DNA from: CAYRPN01 sp964426135 | Lineage (GTDB): Bacteria > Planctomycetota > Phycisphaerae > Phycisphaerales > Phycisphaeraceae | Direction of reading: 5' to 3' | DNA length: 43,621 nt | Assembly (NCBI GenBank): GCA_964426135.1 | Contig: CAYRPN010000042.1 | Span: forward strand, 1 to 43,621 | Shown here: one piece after another, positions 28,999 to 39,291 of the stretch | Layout of the letters: every line of letters starts with the position of its first letter | How positions within the stretch are numbered: position 1 is the first letter of the stretch | The notes under the pieces: model-generated | Databases searched by the model: none | What the model was told of the DNA's origin: nothing | Seen by the model: the letters and a program-made list of their open reading frames with translations, nothing else | Position numbers and translations under genes: made by a program

Positions 28999-30718
28999 CA
29001 AGGCCACATCGCCCCGCGGCTCTCCGTCCTGGTTCCTGCTGGCGCTCGCCGTCGCGCTGCTCCAGTGCGCCGGCTTCTTCGCTTTCGCCGCCGAGCCGAA
29101 TCTCATCGACGCGCACATCGACGCCGCGCTGAAGAAAGAAAACCTCACGCCCGCTCGGCGCGCCGATGACATCACGCTGCACCGCCGGCTGCACCTGGAC
29201 CTCATCGGCCGCATCCCCACCGCGAAGGAGACCGCCGCGTTCCTCGCGGACAAGAGCCCCGATCGCATCGACAAGCTCATCGATGCCCTGCTGGTCCACG
29301 ACGAAATGCCGGTCCACTGGCGCGGCGTGATCAACGGCTGGCTCAACAATGCCCTGGGCGATCAGCCGCCCTTCGGCATGGAGGAGTTCCTCGCGTTCCT
29401 TCAGAAGGGGCTGGCGCAGAACCGCCCGTGGGATCAACTCGCCAGGCAGATGCTCAACCCCAGCATCGACGGCGACGACGATCAGGGCGCCGCCTACGTC
29501 ATCGCCGCGCGCCTGACCGGCGGCGGCGACAAGCAGGAGAAGCTCGACAATCTCACCACCGCCGTCGCCAGCGGCTTCTTCGGCATCCAGCTTCAGTGCG
29601 CCAAGTGCCACGACCATCCGCTGGTGCGCGACTGGACGCAGGATCACTTTTACGGGCTGGCCGCGTTCCTCAATCGCACCGAAACCGCGAAGCTCAAGGA
29701 CCGCACCGTGCTGGGCGAGCGCGCCGACGGCGAGGTGAAGTTCATCACCACCGACAAGCGCGAGCTGACGGCCAAGCTCATGTTCCTCGACAGCAAGGTG
29801 ATCGCCGAGCCGGCGCTGCCCAAGGAGGACGCGGCCCGTTATGTGTCGAAGCCGAAGGAAGGCCCGATGGTGCCGAAATTCAGCCGGCGCTCGGCGCTGG
29901 TGGAGCACGCGATCAACGAGCGCAGTCCGTTCTTCAGAAAGTCGGTGGTGAACCGGGTGTGGAAGGAACTGATGGGCCGCGGACTGGTCGAGCCGGTGGA
30001 TCAGATGTATGCGACGAACCCGGCGTCGCACCCGGCCTTGCTCGACGCGCTGGCGGACGATCTGGCGGCGAGCAAGTTCGACCTGCGCCGGCTGATGGCG
30101 ACGATCCTGCGCAGTGCGGCGTACCAGCGCAGCAGCATCTGGCCCAGCGAAGATTTGCCCGAGCCGGCGAAGTACGCGGTGGCGAATCTCAAGCCGCTGA
30201 ACCCGTCGCAGATCACGCACTCCTTCGCGCTGGCGGCCGGCTATCTCGATCAGCACGCCGCGAAGCTGGAGCGCGAGGCGAAGGCGCGCAAACCTGACGC
30301 CAAGCCGGAGGGTCCCGCCGTAGTGGCCACCACCCCGCTGGGCCAGGCCCGCGTCTCCTTCGAGAAGCAGAACGAGTTCAAAACCTTCGCCCGCCGCTAT
30401 GCCCACGATGGCAACCGCTTCGAAGCCACCGCGGCCCAGGCGCTGTTCCTCACCTACAACGAGATGCCCGCCAAGTGGCTCAAGCCCGGCGGCGACAACT
30501 TCGCCCAGCGGCTGGTCAAGATGAAGGACGACGCCCAGCTTGCGCGCGAGTTGTTTCTGGCCGTGCTCAGTCGCGAGCCCTCGGCAAACGAGGCGAAACT
30601 CGTCGCCGCCAGCCTGAACGACGCAGGCCTGAAAGAGGCGGGCCTGACCCGCGACGCGGCGGTGACGGAACTGCTCTGGGCGATGCTCACCGGCAGCGAG
30701 TTCCGGTTCAATCATTGA
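28886..30718 (+). CDS. Short DUF1549-DUF1553 exported protein without PSCyt1, triad B
   Basis: A 610-residue protein with DUF1549 (LHLDLIGRIPTAKET), CAKCHDHPLVRDW at residue 238 and DUF1553 (RKSVVNRVWKELMGRG), ending TGSEFRFNH. The start is uncertain: ATG 28886 or 28892 are the only ATG codons before the signal-peptide-like stretch (WFLLALAVALLQCAGFFAFAA, about residues 49-69). The N-region of some 48 residues contains a translated palindromic repeat, which suggests that the repeat inserted near the original start. Third gene of triad B, the homologue of 23169-24794. Confidence 0.88.
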   Translation: MKMTRNESGLIERRRESGAARFTYARPSPNPSLRGRGVKATSPRGSPSWFLLALAVALLQCAGFFAFAAEPNLIDAHIDAALKKENLTPARRADDITLHRRLHLDLIGRIPTAKETAAFLADKSPDRIDKLIDALLVHDEMPVHWRGVINGWLNNALGDQPPFGMEEFLAFLQKGLAQNRPWDQLARQMLNPSIDGDDDQGAAYVIAARLTGGGDKQEKLDNLTTAVASGFFGIQLQCAKCHDHPLVRDWTQDHFYGLAAFLNRTETAKLKDRTVLGERADGEVKFITTDKRELTAKLMFLDSKVIAEPALPKEDAARYVSKPKEGPMVPKFSRRSALVEHAINERSPFFRKSVVNRVWKELMGRGLVEPVDQMYATNPASHPALLDALADDLAASKFDLRRLMATILRSAAYQRSSIWPSEDLPEPAKYAVANLKPLNPSQITHSFALAAGYLDQHAAKLEREAKARKPDAKPEGPAVVATTPLGQARVSFEKQNEFKTFARRYAHDGNRFEATAAQALFLTYNEMPAKWLKPGGDNFAQRLVKMKDDAQLARELFLAVLSREPSANEAKLVAASLNDAGLKEAGLTRDAAVTELLWAMLTGSEFRFNH

Positions 30719-30828
30719 GGCGGGTGCGAACGGTATGCTGACCATCGACCCCGACGCCGGTTGCCTCTGGCGGCGCGCCGATTCGGGAGCTGATGCCAGT
30801 AGCCGTGCTGGAATGGTGCGGCACGTAG

Positions 30829-30847
30829 GGCGACTTTCCAAGTCGCC
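30829..30847. repeat. Small GGCGACTT hairpin repeat
   Basis: GGCGACTT and AAGTCGCC form an 8-bp stem with a 3-base loop, preceded by GTAG. It looks like one of the short dispersed palindromes common in planctomycete intergenic DNA. Confidence 0.5.
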
Positions 30848-30895
30848 TAAGACACAGCGCATCAATAAGTTGGCCGGGTCAACTCGTGAACTGAA

Positions 30896-30964
30896 TCTCG
30901 CGCAAAGGCGCAAAGCTCGCCAAGGCAGCGAATTTCTTCGCGGGCTTTGCGCCTTTGCGCGAGA
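30896..30964. repeat. Perfect 21-bp inverted repeat of the CTCGCGCAAAGGCGC type
   Basis: Arms 30896-30916 and 30944-30964 are perfectly complementary (TCTCGCGCAAAGGCGC...), with a 27-base loop. It lies between two same-strand genes and could end or stabilise the triad B transcript. The rest of 30719-31067 holds nothing else I can support. Confidence 0.8.
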
Positions 30965-31067
30965 CTGAATCGCTCAGGTTATTCGTGTGCGGCCCCTAAG
31001 TTAAGAGGCCGTTGAGCAAGCGAACCCCGGACATTGATTGCAGCGCGGCTCCCAATTGAAGAATCCC

Positions 31068-33551
<2,484 letters not shown>

Positions 33552-33582
33552 AGCTATTGAAATCAATGTCGGTGGATTGCAC

Positions 33583-33622
33583 TCCCCTCCCTCTTAGGGA
33601 GGGGCGGGGGAGGGTCGGACCC
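33583..33622. repeat. CTCCC-type palindromic repeat
   Basis: CCCCTCCCT-CTT-AGGGAGGGG followed by GGGGAGGGTCGG, the same layout as the copies at 21713 and 28821. Confidence 0.75.
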
Positions 33623-33673
33623 ACGACCTCCTTGATCGCCTGCTTTAGGCGCCGACACAAGGCGGCAGTGCAT

Positions 33674-33889
33674 CCGACCCTCCCCTAAGCCGGCGGAGCC
33701 GGAAAAGTCAAAATAGTGAAGTCAAAATGCAAAAGTCAAAAATCAGAAAGCCCACGCCAGCGCGAAGCTTCGACTTTTGCATTTTGACTTTTGCATTCAC
33801 TATTTTGACTTTTCCGATGCAAACTTCTGTGCGCCGTGCGCAGAAGTGACGGTGTCAGAATCTAACCCCTCCCTGAGAGGGAGGGGAAT
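33674..33889. repeat. CTCCC-type repeat split by an AT-rich palindromic insertion
   Basis: The side block GACCCTCCCCTAA (33676-33688) and the core AACCCCTCCCT...AGGGAGGGG (33864-33887) would form one repeat like 28962-28998, but 173 bp separate them, with CTAA on both sides (33685-33688 and 33862-33865). The insert holds a perfect 21-bp inverted repeat (33700-33720 with 33796-33816) and a nested 17-bp one (33721-33737 with 33772-33788) made of AAAAGTC and TCAAAAT words, very AT-rich against the genome. Confidence 0.65.
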
Positions 33890-33924
33890 CGGAATCAAGG
33901 CAGAACCGCAAGCGGAACATCGCC

Positions 33925-35400
<1,476 letters not shown>

Positions 35401-35491
35401 GCGCGCCAGCGTGCCGCCGAAGGCTCGCGGCGAGGTCGCCGGCGCGGCGACTTGATTGTCACGCTCGTGCCCATCACTTGTCGCAGTGCGG

Positions 35492-35535
35492 CACGGGCAG
35501 TTCGCCGCTATCCGGGGTTGGGCGAAATGCCCGTG
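35492..35535. repeat. Inverted repeat CACGGGCANTTCGCC
   Basis: Arms 35492-35506 and 35521-35535 match at 14 of 15 positions around a 14-base loop; weaker symmetry continues outward to about 35470 and 35570. It lies between the DUF1501 gene and the next start. Confidence 0.6.
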
Positions 35536-35642
35536 GGAACAAGCAAGTGCGCCCGACACGGGCATGCCAGGACAAAGCCAGGCCGCCTCGGCAGCCGAAG
35601 TGGGCTGCATGAAGCAACGTCGACGCAACCGGAGCACCAACC

Positions 35643-36338
35643 ATGATCGCAAGAGCCATCGCCGCCGTCGCCATCGCCGCCATCGCGCTGCCGGCGCTAG
35701 CCGCGCCGGTGGATGCCGGGCAGGAAGTCTGGTCGATGCAGTTCGACACGTTCTACCACGGGACGATGGATGTTCAGTTGCTGCGCGACGGCGAGAAGGT
35801 CGCGGCGGGTTTTGCATTCGACACGGTGCGCAATCCGCCGAAGCTGCTGGACACGTCACGGTTGAAGGTGGTCGACGGCCGCCTGCAGGGGCCGATGATA
35901 TTGCTCGATCACGCGCCCAAGGAGCAGCGCGACCTGAAGCTCGTGGAGGAGATCGCCCGCTGGTGCGAGGAGCGGCACATCGACTGGTCGCGCACGCCGC
36001 CTGCCAAGCCTTCGCTGACCAAGCCCAACGGCTGGGGCTGGTCGCGCGCCGCAGGCACCGGCACCCAGATCGCCGGCCGCTTCGCCTATGTCGCCGCCCG
36101 CCTGGGCCAGGAGACCGGCGACGCCCTGTGGACCGCCAAATCTCGCGGGTTGATCCAGGGCATCCTTGCCGCGCAGGATCCCGTTCTGGGCGGCTACCCG
36201 TACCACTTCCACCGGACCACCGAGGACTGCGCGGGGAATCTTTACGACTCGGTGGAGGCCTGCGACCGCGTGGCCGCCGTGGCGGCGCTCTCCGCCCGGG
36301 GTTCAGCGCCGGGCAGCGGAGCCCCGTCCGTCCGATGA
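35643..36338 (+). CDS. Secreted protein of unknown function, probably C-terminally truncated
   Basis: A 231-residue protein with a signal peptide (IARAIAAVAIAAIALPALA, cleavage before APVDAG). The mature part has aromatic-rich helical segments (EEIARWCEERHIDWSR; FAYVAARLGQETGDALW; GILAAQDPVLGGYPYHFH; NLYDSVEACDRVAAVAAL) that suggest an alpha/alpha-toroid-type enzyme such as a polysaccharide lyase or hydrolase, but I cannot name the family. The last 15 residues turn low-complexity (ARGSAPGSGAPSVR) just before a run of gene fragments, so the true C-terminus has probably been cut off. Confidence 0.6.
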   Translation: MIARAIAAVAIAAIALPALAAPVDAGQEVWSMQFDTFYHGTMDVQLLRDGEKVAAGFAFDTVRNPPKLLDTSRLKVVDGRLQGPMILLDHAPKEQRDLKLVEEIARWCEERHIDWSRTPPAKPSLTKPNGWGWSRAAGTGTQIAGRFAYVAARLGQETGDALWTAKSRGLIQGILAAQDPVLGGYPYHFHRTTEDCAGNLYDSVEACDRVAAVAALSARGSAPGSGAPSVR

Positions 36339-36346
36339 GCCGGCGA

Positions 36347-36412
36347 TTGTGAACGGCAGCGGCCGGGACTTCCGCTTGGCCGATGTGTATGGCGACGTGG
36401 CGAAGGAATGCG
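36347..36412 (+). pseudogene. Orphan tail of a DUF1501 gene
   Basis: The plus frame reads NGSGRDFRLADVYGDVAKE, matching the last 20 residues of the DUF1501 protein at 33925-35400 (YSGRDFRLTDVHGHIVKD) in both protein and DNA. Nothing else of the gene is present. It marks a recombination junction. Confidence 0.7.
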
Positions 36413-37170
36413 ACCGAAATAGCCTCCCGCCCATCGTCCAGAGGCTTGCCGCTGCGGATCAGGCTGATGGCGTAGGCGCGGCGCAGATCGCGCAGGGTGA
36501 CGCCGGTGGTTTCGGCGCGGGCGGCCATGCGGGCGAAGATGTCGTAGATCGCCTGGTCGGTCATGCGCCGGAAGCGGATGATCCCGCCGCGGTCCACCGG
36601 CAGCAGCAGGGGGCCGGGCTCGCCGCTGCGAACGGCGAGCCAGTCGCGCACGGCCTGCCGGGCGGGCGCGCCAAGCGTGACGAGCCGGTCGTACTCGGGC
36701 CGCTCGCCGCGGATGTGCAGCCGACCGGTCTTCGGGTCGTAGTCCGCCGCGTCGAGCATGGTGGCCTCGGCGCGGCGCAGGCCGCTGCTGAGGAAGATCG
36801 CCAACCAGGCGTTGTAGCTCCGCTTGCGCCCAGTCGCCACGCTCAGGTCATGATTGCCCAGCACCGCATACGCCACGCCGCGGCTCACCATCTGAGCCAT
36901 CAGTCGCACCACGCCGGGACTGTCGGGGCCACGATCGACCAGGTCACCCACGAAAACCAGTCTGCGGCCCTGCGGGTGATTGCCCTGTCCGTCGTAGCCC
37001 AGGTGTGCCATGAGCGGTCGCAGAGCATCGATCTCGCCATGAACGTCGCCGACGATGTCCAGCGGCCCCTCAGGCAGGGGGCGGCGGGCCCGCCAGCCGG
37101 CGTTTTGCTCCGGACTCTTGCTCTCCACGCCAGCGTTCGGACGGATGGGATCAGGGAAGGTCCTGGTCAT
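36413..37170 (-). pseudogene. In-frame chimera of metallophosphoesterase N-half and tyrosine recombinase catalytic piece
   Basis: ATG 37170 has GAGGTGG four bases upstream. The first part is a PrpE/Ap4A-hydrolase-type calcineurin-like phosphoesterase with three metal motifs, GDVHGEIDAL, GDLVDRGPDS and GNHDLSV, and stops there, lacking the C-terminal His motifs. About ten residues later the frame is that of a phage-type integrase: LSSGLRRAEATMLDAADYDPKTGRL with the first catalytic Arg, then ATGVTLRDLRRAY-like box II where the usual His of HDLRR is Arg, and no box with the final His and Tyr. The frame stays open far beyond, but only because of high GC on the antisense of 33925-36338. Likely a dead mosaic; an expressed fusion cannot be excluded. 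Confidence 0.6.
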
Positions 37171-37234
37171 GGGCCACCTCGATCCACCGTACAAACAAAC
37201 CTTCTCATAAGTAAATGGGTGGCGTGAGAATTGT

Positions 37235-37470
37235 TGCGCCCAGTCGTTCCAGCAGCAGCCGGCCGGCACCGTCGCCGAGGCTTGCGAGCGGATTCACCGG
37301 TTGACGGGGCTGCGCCGCGGGCCCAGCCAGGTGCGCCACTTCCTCAAAGGCCTGGGCATGAAGTGGCAGCGCATCCGCGCTATCCCCGTACCGCCCAAAA
37401 AAAACTGGCTGAGCACGTCGAGATTCAAGCTCGGTTTCGCGGCCGCGAATTGAAGCCGCGCCTGGAGGCG
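37235..37470 (+). pseudogene. IS630-type transposase remnant with a frameshift at A8
   Basis: One frame reads FQQQPAGTVAEACERIHRLTGLRRGPSQVRHFLKGLGMKW (helix-turn-helix of IS630-type transposases) up to AIPVPPKK; the match then continues in the -1 frame as LAEHVEIQARFRGRELKPRLEAA. The switch lies on a run of eight A (37397-37404) that contains the slippery heptamer A AAA AAC. The catalytic DDE domain is missing, so it is a fragment; no terminal repeats were found. The 37471-37616 stretch beyond it holds nothing recognisable. Confidence 0.72.
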
Positions 37471-37616
37471 GCGCAATCCCCGCAGCCCACGCAGCCCACG
37501 CCGGCGGAACAGTTCGCCCACGATCACCTTGAACGAAGGTGCCATGCTCCTACCACCCCGGGGACGGATTCGTTTTCTCTCGCCGCTGACACCAGTGTGT
37601 CAGAGCACAGAAAAAT

Positions 37617-37904
37617 CTACCACGTGCGGACGATGTCCAAGGCCCGCCGCAGCAAACGCAACGATCGATCGCCTTCCAGTTCTCGCCCATGATGCCGGAT
37701 CGCGTCGCGCCATGCTCTTTCGGCGAATCGAAGCAGGTTCGACCTGCTCATGACTCTGCCGTCTGCATACGAGTCCGCAAGCACATTCCAAGCCGACCTG
37801 ATGCACCGCCGCCAGCATCTTCTCGTGGCGATCCGCACCGATTCGTTGTCGCCCGGCAATGCTGTCGGTCCCAACGGCACGTCCGATTGATCGTTCATCG
37901 CCAT
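37617..37904 (-). CDS. Small hypothetical protein coupled to the WYL regulator
   Basis: A 95-residue, Arg-rich, mostly helical product (SRSNLLRFAERAWRDAIRHH; SLRLLRRALDIVRTW) that I do not recognise. Its ATG lies one base after the WYL gene stop (TGACATG), which argues for translational coupling and for a real gene. No signal peptide or metal motif is seen. It lies between the regulator and the transposase remnant. Confidence 0.45.
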   Translation of the reverse strand: MAMNDQSDVPLGPTALPGDNESVRIATRRCWRRCIRSAWNVLADSYADGRVMSRSNLLRFAERAWRDAIRHHGRELEGDRSLRLLRRALDIVRTW

Positions 37905-37905
37905 G

Positions 37906-38955
37906 TCATCGCTCGCTGTATTGCCTGACCATTCCTTCGGCCAGCTCCAGCACCCGCCTCGCCAAATCCTTTGGCTCTTCCACCCGGCAATGCGGGCCCA
38001 TGCTCAGCACCCACCACACGATCTCGTCCAGGCCGTCCACCTTGCACCTGAACGTGATCGAGCCATCGTCGTGCCATTCCACCTGTTGGGTGTCGTGCCA
38101 GTGCGTGTCGGCGATCGTCTCGGCAAACTCGGCGTCGAAGTGCAGTTTCACGTCGAAACTCTTGGCGCCGCGGATCATCCGCCAGGCGTTGCCAAGGTGC
38201 TTCTTCAGGCTAAAGCTCGCGGGTACTTCGTAAGACTTGTCCGTGTCTTCGACGTCGGTAAACCGGTTGAGCTTCAAGCTGCGAACCTCCCGCCGGCCAT
38301 CGTGGTAGCCGACGACGTACCACGCCCGCTGCTGAAAGAACAGTGCGTACGGCCGCAGCAGGAACACCTCGTCCTTCTTCGTCTTCGCAACCGAATCGTA
38401 CTGGCACCGCAGCGCCCGCCGACTGACGATGGCGGCGCGGACTCTCTCGTAGACGTCGTCGATGCCGTGCGGGCTGATCGCCGCTGCGAGTTTGATCGCC
38501 ACATGATTGTCCAGACTCTCCAACTCCCGACGAATGCGTTCGGGCAGCCGGCTGCGAACCTTGGCCACGACCCGGTTGGCGGCGCGAGTGAAGGGTATCT
38601 GTTCGCTGCCGCCGATGTGCTGCCCCAGCGCGACCATGGCCAGCGCTTCTTCGAGCGTCAAATCCACCGGCGGCATGAAGAAGTCCCGCCGGATCTGATA
38701 GCACTTGTGCTCCGCATCGTAGAAGTAAGGAATGCCTGCCCCTTCGAGCAGTTCCAGGTCGCGGTAGATCGACCGCTGGGTGACGGAGCATTCGGCTGCA
38801 AGCCGTTTGACGTCCCAACCCCTCTGGCCCTGGATCAGTGTGATGATTCGGAGGATGCGGTGCAGCCGTGCGTAGTCAGGCGCATTCTCCACGGCGGCGG
38901 GGGATTTCGGCTCCTTGGAATGACGTATGCCAACCGGTTTCATCGAGGTGTCCAC
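37906..38955 (-). CDS. WYL domain transcriptional regulator next to the CRISPR array
   Basis: A 349-residue regulator. A DeoR/HTH_11-type winged helix (residues 31-73; RLAAECSVTQRSIYRDLELL) is followed by a WYL domain with AWYVVGY at 211-217 (Val in place of Leu) and RREVRSLKLNRF at 221-232, and a WCX-like C-terminal extension (residues about 250-345). WYL proteins are common beside CRISPR-Cas and other defence loci and bind nucleic-acid ligands or nucleotides to control them. Here it lies 337 bp beyond the distal end of the array, on the same strand. Control of the CRISPR locus is inference. Confidence 0.9.
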   Translation of the reverse strand: MDTSMKPVGIRHSKEPKSPAAVENAPDYARLHRILRIITLIQGQRGWDVKRLAAECSVTQRSIYRDLELLEGAGIPYFYDAEHKCYQIRRDFFMPPVDLTLEEALAMVALGQHIGGSEQIPFTRAANRVVAKVRSRLPERIRRELESLDNHVAIKLAAAISPHGIDDVYERVRAAIVSRRALRCQYDSVAKTKKDEVFLLRPYALFFQQRAWYVVGYHDGRREVRSLKLNRFTDVEDTDKSYEVPASFSLKKHLGNAWRMIRGAKSFDVKLHFDAEFAETIADTHWHDTQQVEWHDDGSITFRCKVDGLDEIVWWVLSMGPHCRVEEPKDLARRVLELAEGMVRQYSER

Positions 38956-38974
38956 GGTTTGAGGCTCTTGGGGC

Positions 38975-39238
38975 TCAGCCTTCCGGAGGGAAGATGCCGC
39001 TCAATGTTAGCTTTGACATGGAGAAACGCTTGGTCACCTTCATGGCGGACACCCGGCCGTCCTTCATCGCGAGGCGCACGAGAACCGGGTTCGGCCAACT
39101 GCTTGCGTGAATCACAAGAGCACCGGTGCGGCCGTCGCTGCATGTCACGATCTGCGTTCGACAATGCGGCTTCGCGTAAACGTCTCCATTGCCGTAACGC
39201 CGGCGAAAGTGTGTCAGGACAGCGGTTCTTCCTGGCAC
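38975..39238 (-). pseudogene. Uncertain small ORF or remnant between CRISPR array and WYL gene
   Basis: The frame from a GTG at 39238 gives 87 residues with protein-like make-up (RRYGNGDVYAKPHCRTQIV; GALVIHASSWPNPVLVRL; GRVSAMKVTKRFSMSKLT). No ribosome binding site is visible and the frame runs back into the CRISPR repeats, so the true start may have been lost. I do not recognise a family. Confidence 0.3.
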
Positions 39239-39291
39239 TCGGATGGCGGGGCGACTCGAAGCTGTCGAGTGGTCAAAGGACGTACCAAAGC

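Noticed and set aside
28982..30913. 643-codon minus-strand ORF, and a similar 761-codon one at 30996-33281
   Set aside because: Both lie opposite DUF1549/DUF1553 genes with CxxCH motifs and signal peptides; high GC removes stop codons on the other strand.
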